The translations under genes were made by a program, and so were the position numbers. This document shows positions 8,428 through 18,085 of a stretch of DNA of 64,000 nucleotides, in pieces. Numbering within the stretch: the first letter of the stretch is position 1; every line of letters begins with the position of its first letter. The notes under the pieces were generated by a model that saw only the letters and a program-made list of their open reading frames with translations, did no database searches and was not told the DNA's origin. This stretch comes from Acidobacteria bacterium UBA2990 (GTDB taxonomy: Bacteria; Acidobacteriota; Vicinamibacteria; Vicinamibacterales; UBA8438), in NCBI GenBank assembly GCA_002347025.1, contig DEAE01000007.1, positions 1 to 64,000 of the forward strand, given 5' to 3'.

Positions 8428-9261
8428 CTACTGGTCTGGCGGATGCGCAGCATCCCACTCGCGGGCAAGCCGTTGGGCCTCAGCAAACTGGTCCGGACTC
8501 ATCTTGCCCGCAACGCGGTCCCGGTCATGTGTCGCCAATTCCCGAATGCTCTCCGTGCCGGTTCTTCGTAAAGCCGATAGAGTCAACCACACGTATGCCA
8601 CCACGTAGTCCTGAGCAGTGCCGACACCACCTTCGTACATCAGCCCCAAGTTCCATTGAGCATCGACATGTCCCTGCTCGGCCGCCAACCGGTACCAGTG
8701 CACCGCTTCGACATCGTCCTGCTGGACGCCCCGACCGATATCGAACAAGACTCCGAGGTTGTACTGCGCCCCCGCGTATCCCTGCTCAGCCGCCAGTTGA
8801 TACCAGAAGGCAGCTTCACCATCGTCGAGCGGAACACCCCGACCGATAGCGTACCTGGCTCCGAGGTCAAACTGCGCCACGGCGCCTCCCTGCTCAGCCG
8901 CTGCACGATACCACCGTACCGCCTCCACATTGTCCCTAGGAACGCCGTAGCCATTTTGGTAAAAGTCACCGAGCCTACTCTGTGCCGACGGGTGCCCCTG
9001 TTCTGCAGCCAGTCGATACCAGCGCGCTGCTTCAGCATCACCCATCGCATCGATTTCTAGCTCTTGGCCATTACTCAAAACAGTTTCGTCAAGGCAGCCA
9101 ACGTCGTGCATACATCCGAACTCATATTGCGCATTGGCATCTCCCTGCTCAGCCAGCCCCTGCAACGCGTCAATCTCCGGGGTCTGCGCCTGTCCAGACA
9201 CCCGCAACACTAACGCCGTCAAGGCAACGATAACAGCAACAAACCGACCATTCTGGGTCAT
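8428..9261 (-). CDS. exported Sel1-repeat protein
   Basis: A 277-residue protein with a signal peptide ending GQAQ and about five or six Sel1-like repeats (residues 32-225), each of the form AQ..LG..Y..G.GV..D..EA..WY..AAEQG. The tail AQRLAREWDAAHPP also ends the Sel1 protein at 52786-53472, so the two are paralogues. Sel1 arrays form alpha-solenoids that bind partner proteins; no catalytic role is expected. It lies between the S51 peptidase and a GNAT gene on the same strand, with 49 and 84 bp gaps. Confidence 0.9.
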   Translation of the reverse strand: MTQNGRFVAVIVALTALVLRVSGQAQTPEIDALQGLAEQGDANAQYEFGCMHDVGCLDETVLSNGQELEIDAMGDAEAARWYRLAAEQGHPSAQSRLGDFYQNGYGVPRDNVEAVRWYRAAAEQGGAVAQFDLGARYAIGRGVPLDDGEAAFWYQLAAEQGYAGAQYNLGVLFDIGRGVQQDDVEAVHWYRLAAEQGHVDAQWNLGLMYEGGVGTAQDYVVAYVWLTLSALRRTGTESIRELATHDRDRVAGKMSPDQFAEAQRLAREWDAAHPPDQ

Positions 9262-9345
9262 CGACCAATCCCTATCACGACACTGTGATGTAGAACCGAT
9301 TCTTCCCGCTGTTTAGGAGCAACAGGAAGGTCACGGCTCTTAGTC

Positions 9346-9930
9346 CTAACGTGCGCTCCGCAACATTGGCACGACCGGTGGGGAGGTGCCCTCTTGGATA
9401 GTCGCAAGCACCTCGAAACCATGCCGTTTATACAAAGATATGTTTCTCGGATTACTGGACTCCAGATATGCGGGCACATGACCTTCATCGACTCGCTGGA
9501 GTACATGCGCCATAAGTGCACTCCCGTAACCCTTGTCCTGAAACCCTGGATCTACACCGATGATCGGCAAATACCAGTGTGGCTCGTCAGGGTGGTATTG
9601 GCTCATTTGCTCAAGTACAGCAAACAACTCTTCCTGCACTGACTTTGAGACACTTCGTTCAACCACAGCACCCACCGCTTCCTCATCTGGATGGATGCCT
9701 GGCCGGAACCAGAGCGCCGCACCAACATAGTCGTCGGTACAAAAGGCCCCATCGCTGTTAAAAGCATTCCCACCGAACGCCCGCGTAAACTCCGGCATAT
9801 TGACAAGATAATCGTGTCCCCCCGGATAAAACCAACGGACAAATGGATCCCCAGAGAACGCCAGAACAACGGTGTCAACCACGTGAATTTCATCATCAAC
9901 CGTTGTGGTTCTTACCCCTAGTGCCGGCAC
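9346..9930 (-). CDS. GNAT-family N-acetyltransferase
   Basis: About 194 residues. I prefer GTG 9930, which has AAAGG eight bases upstream; GTG 9939 would overlap that site. The acetyl-CoA-binding motif is VDPGFQDKGYGSALM, followed by ESSNPRNISLYKRHGFEV, which is typical of the GNAT C-terminal half. The N-terminal half is like acetyltransferases found near secondary-metabolism genes. There is no signal peptide, so it is one of the few cytosolic enzymes in the window. The acceptor amine is unknown. Confidence 0.88.
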   Translation of the reverse strand: MPALGVRTTTVDDEIHVVDTVVLAFSGDPFVRWFYPGGHDYLVNMPEFTRAFGGNAFNSDGAFCTDDYVGAALWFRPGIHPDEEAVGAVVERSVSKSVQEELFAVLEQMSQYHPDEPHWYLPIIGVDPGFQDKGYGSALMAHVLQRVDEGHVPAYLESSNPRNISLYKRHGFEVLATIQEGTSPPVVPMLRSAR

Positions 9931-10240
9931 AGTAACCACCTTTCTTAGTCTGAAAGCATCACGCTAGGCTATCGGGCCCAAAGCGGCCACCAGTCTAGGT
10001 GCTCAGTCTCTTAAGGCTAAAGCTCGTGTCACATGACGATCCTATAGCTGGCTGAACGGGGTTTCAATCCAAGGAGGAGTGTGCCGGACCTCATCTGCAT
10101 GGCATTTTGTAGTCGTTCCACGCCCATGCCACCCTCCTGCGCAACTGAAGGAAACCACCCCTTAATAACAGAGCATGTGTAGAGCTATCACCACCGCCCG
10201 GACTGACGGTTAGCCTCGAACAAGTCACCCGACCACTAAT
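9931..10240. other. intergenic region, about 310 bp
   Basis: This lies upstream of the GNAT gene and downstream of the arylsulfotransferase-like gene, both on the minus strand. It should contain a promoter for the GNAT gene. I see only weak inverted repeats (GCATGGC near 10098 against CCATGCC near 10125) and no coding signature. Confidence 0.4.
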
Positions 10241-11869
10241 CTATGGATAGAGACTCGGAAGTCGTTCAGCTCTGTACACTGACCATCCCGCCGGTCGGTC
10301 ATCGTCAATGAAAATCTCGAAGACCTTTTCCGCTGGGCTCTCGTGCGTTACCTCTACGATGCGAACCCAATTGTGTCCAGCTCCGTCAACCACAGGAACA
10401 CCGGATGGGTCCGAAACCAACCCGCCGAAATTAATCAGGATATTTCCAGTCTGCGGCATCCAGTCGGCATCGCCGAGAAACCGCGCAAAGAACCGTTCAT
10501 CCCCAGGTCCTCCATAGGACCAAAGCTCTTCCACCTCCATCATCTCTTCGTTGATCCTGTATTCAACTGCTCGGCTGAAAGACTCCGACGCAGGGATTGG
10601 ATCATCAAACGGCCGTGCCCGATAATTTCCATTGTCAAACAACAACAGGGTGCCATGTGGCGTAATCATGGGGGCATGTTGATGAAAGGGCCAGATCACC
10701 TCACCTAGCGGTCGCAGCAAGTATTTCTGCCATTTTGGGCCCCAGTCATCATGGTTCCCGAGAATCCACACGAGCTCATTCCGGTCCAAGTCGATCTTCA
10801 CGACCGCGTCCTGATGCCGCAGCGAGACTATTGCGAAGCGTTCGCTTTCATCCATGACGACCGCATTCGCGTGAGCCCAATCTCGACGTGGATGAACCTC
10901 AGCTTCTGAAAAAAGAGTCCTCCAAGCTCCACCCCAGTCGAGGGAATTGTAACCAATGCGGTAGGGGTCAATTAGATCGAGTAGGCTGGTCTCTCGCAAC
11001 ACGTTCCCTCGCCTATCAAACTCCACCAACACATCGCCGAGCACTTCTGAGGTTGCCTTTGGAGCATCCCCTATCGAGTCACTCGTAGGATAGTTGTCAT
11101 AGGCGCGAAGTTCCGTACTGATCGCCAAGATATTCCCAGACAACGTTTCGAAAGTTTCGTGATGCAATGTATCCACATTGACATGGATACTCTTGTCTCG
11201 CACGTCCTTCTCAGGGGTTCGGTTCGTGTGCCATTCAGACACAGGGTTGCCAAGCATGTCAATTTCATAGAGTGGACCTGCTCGGCCCGTTCGATAGAGG
11301 AGATTACCATTCTGTAAACGCCGGGCATCTGCCACCGGCTGCGTAGCCTTGTAGTACCAAACCACTTCACCTGTTTCATCAACAGCCACAAGCAGGTGAT
11401 AGCCTGGACCATCTTCATCGGTTGCCCTAAACGTCGGCTCCAGCATAGTGATGCCAGGCTCCATTCTGGAGGGTTTACTAATTCGAACATCAATAGGAGG
11501 AAAATCATCGGGAAGTGGATCCGTTACAACCTCCAACGCATCTGAGGTGCTCGTGAGCCCGTTATTATCCGTAACAACCACACGGACGATATGGGTCCGG
11601 TCAGGCCGCAGCCCAAGGACAGGCACAGCATGGTCGAACGCAGCAGGCTGTCCAGTGTCAACGTTCCAGCTCAGCCGACCATCATCAATTTCCAAACTGA
11701 CCGTGGTCTGACGGTCAGTCTGAAACATCACCTGGGCCGCTAACGGAACACTTTCACTAGGCCTCCTGTCGAGGACTAGATCTTGAATTTCTGGAGGAGG
11801 TGTCCCACAGGCACTGCCCATCACAGTTGCTCCCACGGAGACCACCAAAGATCTGAATCCTCGACACAT
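10241..11869 (-). CDS. arylsulfotransferase (ASST)-like lipoprotein
   Basis: A 542-residue protein with a lipobox ending GSAC (C21), a fibronectin/Ig-like N-terminal part (about 25-130) and a beta-propeller. The propeller carries the ASST hallmarks HANAVVMDE, VSLRHQDAVVKID, WILGNHDDW and HQHAPMI followed by LLLFDNGN. ASST enzymes move sulfate between phenols through a histidine intermediate; several conserved histidines are visible, but I cannot assign the catalytic one. AGGAAGG precedes the start. It is divergent from the VOC gene at 12201. A propeller without transferase activity is an alternative. Confidence 0.82.
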   Translation of the reverse strand: MCRGFRSLVVSVGATVMGSACGTPPPEIQDLVLDRRPSESVPLAAQVMFQTDRQTTVSLEIDDGRLSWNVDTGQPAAFDHAVPVLGLRPDRTHIVRVVVTDNNGLTSTSDALEVVTDPLPDDFPPIDVRISKPSRMEPGITMLEPTFRATDEDGPGYHLLVAVDETGEVVWYYKATQPVADARRLQNGNLLYRTGRAGPLYEIDMLGNPVSEWHTNRTPEKDVRDKSIHVNVDTLHHETFETLSGNILAISTELRAYDNYPTSDSIGDAPKATSEVLGDVLVEFDRRGNVLRETSLLDLIDPYRIGYNSLDWGGAWRTLFSEAEVHPRRDWAHANAVVMDESERFAIVSLRHQDAVVKIDLDRNELVWILGNHDDWGPKWQKYLLRPLGEVIWPFHQHAPMITPHGTLLLFDNGNYRARPFDDPIPASESFSRAVEYRINEEMMEVEELWSYGGPGDERFFARFLGDADWMPQTGNILINFGGLVSDPSGVPVVDGAGHNWVRIVEVTHESPAEKVFEIFIDDDRPAGWSVYRAERLPSLYP

Positions 11870-12200
11870 AACTAGCCTTCCTCATCAAGCAGCGTCACCG
11901 TTAAAGCGTTAGAATGAACCCACAGACTTGGAATGTAGTCACGTGGGTTCGACATGGCTGGGTCAGGTCAATCCTATCTCCTGCTGGCAGGAGGTTCAAT
12001 CTGGGGTGGACTTATCCATCGATACTTTGTGCCACATCCTGGAAACACCCTAGGTTGCATCCTGTGACGCGCGCCCAGGTGACGCCATCAGCTGGCAAGG
12101 CAAGGGACCCCAGTACCACTCGAGTAGAGACGAAAAGTGCTACGACAGAAAGAATCTGGCTACACTCCAATCATTGACATCAACCCATAAGGGGGAATAC
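11870..12200. promoter_or_regulatory. divergent promoter region with two inverted repeats
   Basis: These 331 bp separate the ASST-like and VOC starts. An 8-bp inverted repeat (11916-11923 / 11943-11950, GAACCCAC) and a compact palindrome CTCCTGC-TG-GCAGGAG at 11978-11993 are visible. Either could be an operator or the end of an RNA leader. The sequence does not decide, and no promoter boxes were placed with confidence. Confidence 0.35.
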
Positions 12201-12773
12201 ATGAACAACGTGATCGAACAACTGATGGACCGCTACGACCGCGGAAAGATGACTCGGCGTGAACTCGTCCTGATGCTCTCAACCCTGGTAGCAGCTCGGC
12301 CAGAAGCTTCTTCAACCGGCCAAGCGAACGCGGCACCGATTCCGGTTACTACACTGAACCACGTGACATTGACGGTAGCAGACACCCAGCGATCGGTCGA
12401 GTTCTATCAACGCGTGTTTGGCCTGCCACTTGTCACGACCCAAGGGAACGAAACCGATTGGTCAGCTGATGCCGTACCTGTTTTGGGCATCGGAACGGGT
12501 CGTCAGTTCGTCATGTTCACGCAGGGAGCAAATCCATCCGTCAATCACTATTGTTTTGGGATGAAGGACTTTGACGCCAACCAAATCGTCGCTAGACTGG
12601 CCGAACATAACATAGACACTCGCGTCCGGAGACGAGCCGACTCGACCCCCCCTGCAGAAGAACTAACATTCCGCGATCCGGATGGTATCGTCGTGCAGAT
12701 CCAAGACGAGAGCTACTGCGGGGGATCTGGCGTTCTTGGTAATCTCTGTAACCCTGATGACAGACCCCGGTAA
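12201..12773 (+). CDS. VOC (glyoxalase/bleomycin-resistance fold) protein
   Basis: A 190-residue protein. ATG 12201 follows AAGGGGG. The first 45 residues (EQLMDRYDRGKMTRRELVLML...) resemble a degenerate twin-arginine region. The VOC domain begins at LNHVTLTVADTQRSVEFYQRVFGLPL and ends FRDPDGIVVQIQDESYCG. His and Glu/Gln positions fit a metal-binding VOC enzyme, but the reaction is unknown. A homologue sharing the same N-terminal extension lies at 34471-34935, broken by two stop codons, so this copy is the functional one. Confidence 0.87.
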   Translation: MNNVIEQLMDRYDRGKMTRRELVLMLSTLVAARPEASSTGQANAAPIPVTTLNHVTLTVADTQRSVEFYQRVFGLPLVTTQGNETDWSADAVPVLGIGTGRQFVMFTQGANPSVNHYCFGMKDFDANQIVARLAEHNIDTRVRRRADSTPPAEELTFRDPDGIVVQIQDESYCGGSGVLGNLCNPDDRPR

Positions 12774-12799
12774 AGCAAAGCCCGTCATCAGCAGCTCCC

Positions 12800-12828
12800 A
12801 CGGGTAGCGTCGCGACGCCAACACCCGT
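12800..12828. terminator. nested hairpin between convergent genes
   Basis: The outer arms ACGGGT (12800-12805) and ACCCGT (12823-12828) enclose a perfect 12-base palindrome GCGTCGCGACGC (12807-12818). The hairpin lies 27 bp after the VOC stop and before the stop of the minus-strand sugar dehydrogenase. There is no T-tract. Confidence 0.55.
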
Positions 12829-12949
12829 CACGCCCTAGCGCCCCAAGCGACGAGACAGCGGAACAGGGGGTCACCCACGGTAGCCTCGACACAGGCAGGG
12901 GCTCGAGCGATTAAAGTAGTGCCGTCATGAGCCACTGGCTTACCGGAAC

Positions 12950-14107
12950 TCAATTCCTAGGCACTGGTTCCAAACGCACGACTCGGCCCGGCCTGCCACG
13001 CCGCTCAATCGCAAGGTAGATATAGCCATCGGGTCCCTGCCGAACGTCGCGCACCCGTCCAATGCCATGGGCCAATGTCTCTTCCCGTTCGATCTGGCCC
13101 GGTCGATCGACACTTGGGGTAAGACGCGCGAGTTGTTGCCCTGCGAGTCCACCAGCAAAGAAGTCACCCTGCCATCGAGGGAACCGATTTCCCGTGTAAA
13201 ACATCAACCCGGAGGTCGCGATCGACGGCACCCAGAAGTGCACCGGTGACTCCATGTCCTCGCCACGTGTCCCTGCGTGGATGGCCGAGCCACTTCCATA
13301 ATTCACTCCATAGCCAGTCACCGGCCAGCCATAATTCAGTCCAGGCTGCACGAGGTTAAGTTCATCACCGCCTTGTGGGCCGTGCTCGTCCAACCAAAGT
13401 TCACCCGTTTCTGGATGAACCACGAGTCCCTGTGGATTTCTGTGTCCATAACTCCAAATCTCAGGCAAAGCACCGTCCTGACCAACAAATGGGTTATCGT
13501 CCGGCACTCGACCATCATCAAAGAGACGCACAGTCACTCCATGGTGATTCGACAAATCCTGTGCCGGATGAGCCATCAGGTCTCCAGCCGGCCGGGCCAT
13601 GCGCTCCCCTACCGAGACAAACAAATAACCATCAGGATGCCAGGCAAGTCGCCCTCCATAATGCCCACGCCCCTTCGATCTGGCCTCAAACACATCCTCG
13701 ACCTGAGTGAGTCGATCATTTTCGAAGCGACCACGAATCACGGCGGTCGTCGAGCCATGGTCCTTAGGCCGTGCAAAGCTTAGGTACAACAACCTGTTGT
13801 AAGCAAAGTCTGGATGCGGAACGACCTCAAACAGGCCTCCCTGCCCCTCTGCAAAGACCTCAGGCAAACCCTGCACTGGGTCTGGCAGCAACGCTCCATT
13901 GCGAACGACCCTGAGGCGACCAGGACGCTCGGTGATCAGCATTTCGCCTTCAGGCAACCATGCAAGAGACCATGGAACTTCCAACCCATCGGCCACTGTC
14001 ACCACTTGGACATCGTGAAATGCTGATTGCAACACCTCCTGAGCCGCAACAGGATTGCCTAGGAACACGCTCCCCAGGACCGCACACTTCACACCCCTTC
14101 GAATCAT
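12950..14107 (-). CDS. PQQ-dependent aldose sugar dehydrogenase (YliI-like)
   Basis: A 385-residue periplasmic quinoprotein. ATG 14107 has GGGAGG seven bases upstream. The signal peptide ends near VAAQ. The six-bladed GSDH propeller shows GLEVPWSLAWLPEG, GQGGLFEVVPHPDF, GGRLAWHPDG (catalytic histidine region HYGGRL), SYGHRNPQG and DELNLVQPGLNYGWP. These enzymes oxidise aldoses with PQQ and calcium. No PQQ synthesis genes are in the window. It is convergent with the VOC gene and distinct from the sGDH-like enzyme at 53665-55032. Confidence 0.9.
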   Translation of the reverse strand: MIRRGVKCAVLGSVFLGNPVAAQEVLQSAFHDVQVVTVADGLEVPWSLAWLPEGEMLITERPGRLRVVRNGALLPDPVQGLPEVFAEGQGGLFEVVPHPDFAYNRLLYLSFARPKDHGSTTAVIRGRFENDRLTQVEDVFEARSKGRGHYGGRLAWHPDGYLFVSVGERMARPAGDLMAHPAQDLSNHHGVTVRLFDDGRVPDDNPFVGQDGALPEIWSYGHRNPQGLVVHPETGELWLDEHGPQGGDELNLVQPGLNYGWPVTGYGVNYGSGSAIHAGTRGEDMESPVHFWVPSIATSGLMFYTGNRFPRWQGDFFAGGLAGQQLARLTPSVDRPGQIEREETLAHGIGRVRDVRQGPDGYIYLAIERRGRPGRVVRLEPVPRN

Positions 14108-14397
14108 TGAGCATCCTCCCACAACCCTATAAAAGATCGACACATGGACCGCCCTTCCTTGACCGCCAACCCAGCGGCTATCTGATTCCTCTCACAACAG
14201 TTACTTCCCCAGTGTCCATCTATTGAGCATATTCCAAAAAAACCACGACATCTTCAACCGCACACCTCTTCGCTGCTAAGCAGCCGCTTCATAGGGCGAC
14301 CGGCTAAGTGACCCTATCTCCTCTCCACCCACGCTCGCAAAGTATAAGCGCTACCCCGATAGACAGCCTTGCTAAGAACACCCGAAATGGCTGCGTC

Positions 14398-15201
14398 TCA
14401 GTAGTCATAGCCGGTGGCGACCAACACCCGCCAAACCCGGCTATAGATAGCTGTTATGCTGGAGTCTGCGAAACCGTGGTACCGATTAGTCTTTACGTAT
14501 TCCCCGCTAAGGCTAGTCCCATTTCCCGACACCTGAAATACGCCCTCACGAGACCAGGTGTAAGTGCCGTTGCCAATCAGATTGATGTTGACAGACTCAG
14601 ACGAAGACTGTGTAAACCAATCAAGTTGACCTGCAGTATTGACCGTCGCTTCAAACAAATCCTTTTGAGTGCCCGCATCAAACAACCCAGTCAGTTTCAT
14701 GGTGTTTGGGGAGACGCTTGTCTGGCTACCAATCGTGAACTCTATATAAGCCGCGCTCCCCGCATCATCGTTGCAGGGGGCAAAAAAGGGGCCGTCCCCT
14801 GGACCTTCCTCAATCTTGGTGCAAGAGACAGAGACAATATCCACTTCCCACCGTCCGGTCATATACGGAAAGACACGGATCGTGACGCTGCCTTGAGGTC
14901 CGGTCGAATGCCTCGCGGAGATCGTCGCAGTCCCAAATCCAACGGCTGTCACGAGCCCATCTGCGTTCACTGTCGCGACACCCAAGTTATCGGACGCGTA
15001 GACTAGCGGTAACATTGCCGAGACACCTACTAGAGTTGCGCGTAGGGTGGCCGTCTCACCCACAACCAAACTTGTCGCCGAAGTAGTAACAGAGACCGTC
15101 GCCACTGAAGGGCCAGTAGGCGAGCTACTACCGCATGACAGCCCACTAAGGGCAACACTGAGTAGCAGGAATCGAGAAAACAAACAGCGAAAATAACACA
15201 T
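14398..15201 (-). CDS. Ig-like (BIG2) domain lipoprotein, unknown function
   Basis: A 267-residue protein starting at ATG 15201, with a lipobox ending LSGLSC. A bacterial Ig-like domain follows (about residues 35-110: VSVTTSATSLVVGETATLRA ... GVATVNADGLVTAVGFGTATISA). The C-terminal 150 residues resemble a lipocalin-type beta-barrel (GRWEVDIVSVSC..., LTGLFDAGTQ) and carry two cysteines that could pair. BIG2 domains usually mediate surface adhesion or spacing. The stop is 290 bp from the next minus-strand gene downstream. Confidence 0.78.
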   Translation of the reverse strand: MCYFRCLFSRFLLLSVALSGLSCGSSSPTGPSVATVSVTTSATSLVVGETATLRATLVGVSAMLPLVYASDNLGVATVNADGLVTAVGFGTATISARHSTGPQGSVTIRVFPYMTGRWEVDIVSVSCTKIEEGPGDGPFFAPCNDDAGSAAYIEFTIGSQTSVSPNTMKLTGLFDAGTQKDLFEATVNTAGQLDWFTQSSSESVNINLIGNGTYTWSREGVFQVSGNGTSLSGEYVKTNRYHGFADSSITAIYSRVWRVLVATGYDY

Positions 15202-15305
15202 CACTCACTCTAACGCCGGCACTCTGGATGTCGTGTCAGATGTTTGCCCCACCCGAGGGATCGTTCTTGAGGTCGATGCCTAACGCGTGGAGTACATGCC
15301 AAACC

Positions 15306-16691
15306 TCAGTCCAACCGAGCACCTCGCTCGACGAGGAACTTCACCACCGAGTCGTAGCCCATCGACGCGGCCGCTTGAACTGCCGTGGTGCCGGAACCAT
15401 CCCGGTTATCGAGGGATACCCCTAGACCCTCCGCAATTCGAACCGCCTCAAGGACGACGGCCTCGCGCTCGAATGCTCTTGAGGTCTCGAATCCACGGAT
15501 ACCGCGTGCACCCATGCCTACCGCCGCCATCAATACCGTGATCGGGCCCTCCTCTTGCCACGCGGAGAACGGTGGCTGCCCCGTCCAGTACTCGGGCGAG
15601 TGTGTCAAGTGAGGGTTAGCACCTGATTCGGCAAGCGCCCTCATAATTCCAGGGTGCAGGAACCGGGCAGAGAGCCAGAAGGGTGTCGCACCTACAAACG
15701 CATTGTGAAAGTGGTAGTCGTGCGACTGCCGCCGAACTGGTGAAGGCGCAAGCAGGGGGGCATTCGCGTCAGCCCCATGATGCAGCAAGCTCCTGACCGT
15801 AGCTTCGTTCCCCCTCAAGATAGCGGCGTGCAGCGCGGTGTAGCCGCCGTTGCCCGCATCGGGGTCGGCTCCGCTCTCGAGGAGAACCCCAACTACGTCG
15901 GCATGGTTGCTGTGGGCGGCCATAGTGGCCACACTGATGCCATAGGCGGACTCGACATTTACATCGGCTCCCGCGGCGACCATCAGTTCAACGGAGGCCA
16001 GGTCCCCAGCCCTAGCGGCGAACATCAGCGGCGTATTGCCACCCTGTTGGATCCAGACCTGGTAGTCCCCGTGGCTGGCCTGCTGAGGGTCGGTCTTGTG
16101 CAATTCGGACCACACGTCCGTACGCGCGTTTACGTCGGCGTCATAGGCCAAGAGCACTTCTACCACGGCCGCATGTCGTTGTGCGGCCGCCCACATGAGC
16201 GCGGTCTGTCCACGGGCAGCGCCGACATTCGGGTCGGCGCCCGCTACGAGCAACTGTTCGACAACGTTACTGGCCCCGCTACGGGAAGCCGTCATCGTCA
16301 CCGTCTCACCCATAAGCAAGGCCGCGTTCGGGTCTGCCCCTCCAGCCAGCAGTAGGTTCACGATCTCGGCGCTGCCGTTCAAGCTGGCGTTCCAGAGGGG
16401 TGTGGTTCCTAGATCGGTGGCCGCACCTGGGTCGGCGCCTGCGGCTAGGAGCAATATCGCGGCTTCCAGATCATCCCAATAGGCGGCCCAATGGAGCGCT
16501 GTGGTACCGTCCGCACTCGCTGCATTTACGTCAGTCTCCTGCGACAGAAGCACCCGCACAGATTTCCAGTCTGCCTGCTTCGCGGCGTCCACGAGTGGAG
16601 GTAGAGTGGCCGCTGTACCCGTAGCCCCCGTGAGGCAAACCAGCACGAGAAACGTGGCCAGTCCTCCTAGACCCGTAGCCGCCCTCTTCAT
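15306..16691 (-). CDS. exported ankyrin-repeat protein, module A
   Basis: About 461 residues. ATG 16691 (GAGGTG just upstream) gives a signal peptide ending TGTA; the GTG at 16724 directly abutting the previous stop is less likely. Ankyrin repeats run nearly throughout (GTTALHWAAYWDD, GTTPLWNASLNG, GQTALMWAAAQRH, GNTPLMFAARAGD). Two non-repeat inserts follow, one after VNARTD and one before VGATPFWLSARF. The ankyrin B protein has the same plan (VGGFTPLLFA, IGATPFLLS). It is third in the run DUF1592-DUF1552-ankyrin, 33 bp after DUF1552. It is probably a periplasmic binding scaffold for the partner proteins. Confidence 0.9.
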   Translation of the reverse strand: MKRAATGLGGLATFLVLVCLTGATGTAATLPPLVDAAKQADWKSVRVLLSQETDVNAASADGTTALHWAAYWDDLEAAILLLAAGADPGAATDLGTTPLWNASLNGSAEIVNLLLAGGADPNAALLMGETVTMTASRSGASNVVEQLLVAGADPNVGAARGQTALMWAAAQRHAAVVEVLLAYDADVNARTDVWSELHKTDPQQASHGDYQVWIQQGGNTPLMFAARAGDLASVELMVAAGADVNVESAYGISVATMAAHSNHADVVGVLLESGADPDAGNGGYTALHAAILRGNEATVRSLLHHGADANAPLLAPSPVRRQSHDYHFHNAFVGATPFWLSARFLHPGIMRALAESGANPHLTHSPEYWTGQPPFSAWQEEGPITVLMAAVGMGARGIRGFETSRAFEREAVVLEAVRIAEGLGVSLDNRDGSGTTAVQAAASMGYDSVVKFLVERGARLD

Positions 16692-16724
16692 ACCCACCTC
16701 GCCGGATTCATCCACCACCCCCAC

Positions 16725-18080
16725 CTACAGTCCCGAAAGTGTATCGAGCGGAAGCGCTCCTGTGCTCCCTCCGATCTTCTCGACCGGAACGTCTAGCTTG
16801 TCCATGAGGGTCACGAGGAGGTTCGCCATCGTGGGACGGTCTGAGTATGTCAAATGTCGCCCTCCTTGGAGACGGCCTGCCCCCCCGCCCATTACCAGAA
16901 CGGGCAAGTTTATGCCCGAGTGCTGGGTGCTGTTAGAGATACCCCCGCCGTAGAGAATGGTCATGTGATCGAGCAGATTACCATCACCGTCTGGCGTAGC
17001 ACGAAGCTTAGAAAGGTAATTCGAAAAGAGCTCCACGTGATAACGATTGATCTTCGACATCTTCTCGACGGGCTCGGGCTGGTTGTTGTGGTGCGACAGC
17101 GGATGGTGAGCTTCGGCCACACCGATCTGTGGATACGGCCGAGCGCTCTGCTCCTTCCCCATCATGAACGTGACGACACGAGTGAGGTCTGTCCGCAGGG
17201 CTAAAAGCTGCAGGTCGAACATGAGTTCCAGATGGTCCTCGAAGACGGGCGGAGCTCCCTGGGGCTGTGTCAGGACAGGGAGCTCGACGTCAATTTGCTC
17301 CTCAGCACGCTCGATCCGTCGCTCCACGTCTCGAACAGCCTCGGTGTACTCATCGACCATCGCTCGGTCCGCCGCTCCGATCTCACGCCTTAAGTCCACC
17401 AACTTCTCGTTGACCTTGTCCAAGATGCTTCGTTGTTCGTGGAGCCTCCTTGCACGGGCCGACCGCGCAGTACTTCCCGTGTCACCGAAGAGCCTTTCGA
17501 ATACCGCGCGCGGATTATGTTCCATCGGCAACGCCTGCGTTGGACTCCGCCACGAGATCGTGTGGGTATACACACAACTCAGATTAGCCGTACAGGAACC
17601 TGCGTTCGCGGGTTGGTCCATGGAGAGTTCCAGCGAGGCAAGCTGCGTCTCCTTCCCCAGCTCGCGCGCCAAGAGCTGGTCCATGGACACGTCCGCTAGA
17701 ATCTCAACCTCGTTCCGCCCTCCACGACTGGCACCCGTAAGGAAGGAGCCGGAAGCTCCGGCGTGGGCGGTCACCCAATTAGCTCGGATACCCGAGAAGA
17801 CAAGCATCTGTTCTCGGAATGGTCCCAGCGGCTCCAGAATCGGTGACAGCTCGAACCTCTTGCCCTCACCTTCTGGAGACCAATACGGCATGGCCATGCC
17901 GTTCGGCACGTAGACCGTCTGGAAACGGTGAACCGGGTCTGCCAAAGTCTTAGCTCCTAGCCTCCGCGCGGGAACCATCGCGTCGAGGAAAGGAAGCGCC
18001 AAGGTTGTCCCTATTCCTCTCAGCACAGTTCGTCTTGGCATGGTTCGCCCGGTCAGGATCGTCATATCGGTCTTGTCCAT
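16725..18080 (-). CDS. DUF1552 protein, Tat-exported, module A
   Basis: About 452 residues. ATG 18080 lies 5 bp after the DUF1592 stop. A Tat motif (MPRRTVLRGIG) and hydrophobic stretch precede ALPFLDAMVPA. DUF1552 landmarks include FVYVPNGMAMPYW-like, VFSGIRA, SMDQLLARELG, ISWRSPTQALP, MMGKEQSARPYPQIG, AEAHHPLSHHN and LYGGGISNSTQHS, ending NLLVTLMDKLDVP...STGAL. The family is related to sulfatase/alkaline-phosphatase-like proteins but has no proven activity. It is always paired with DUF1592 here. The HHPLSHH cluster is a plausible metal site. Confidence 0.9.
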   Translation of the reverse strand: MDKTDMTILTGRTMPRRTVLRGIGTTLALPFLDAMVPARRLGAKTLADPVHRFQTVYVPNGMAMPYWSPEGEGKRFELSPILEPLGPFREQMLVFSGIRANWVTAHAGASGSFLTGASRGGRNEVEILADVSMDQLLARELGKETQLASLELSMDQPANAGSCTANLSCVYTHTISWRSPTQALPMEHNPRAVFERLFGDTGSTARSARARRLHEQRSILDKVNEKLVDLRREIGAADRAMVDEYTEAVRDVERRIERAEEQIDVELPVLTQPQGAPPVFEDHLELMFDLQLLALRTDLTRVVTFMMGKEQSARPYPQIGVAEAHHPLSHHNNQPEPVEKMSKINRYHVELFSNYLSKLRATPDGDGNLLDHMTILYGGGISNSTQHSGINLPVLVMGGGAGRLQGGRHLTYSDRPTMANLLVTLMDKLDVPVEKIGGSTGALPLDTLSGL

Positions 18081-18085
18081 GGTGG

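Noticed and set aside
17164..17913. Plus-strand reading of 249 codons opposite DUF1552 A
   Set aside because: Serine/arginine-rich shadow of a high-GC gene with no family resemblance.
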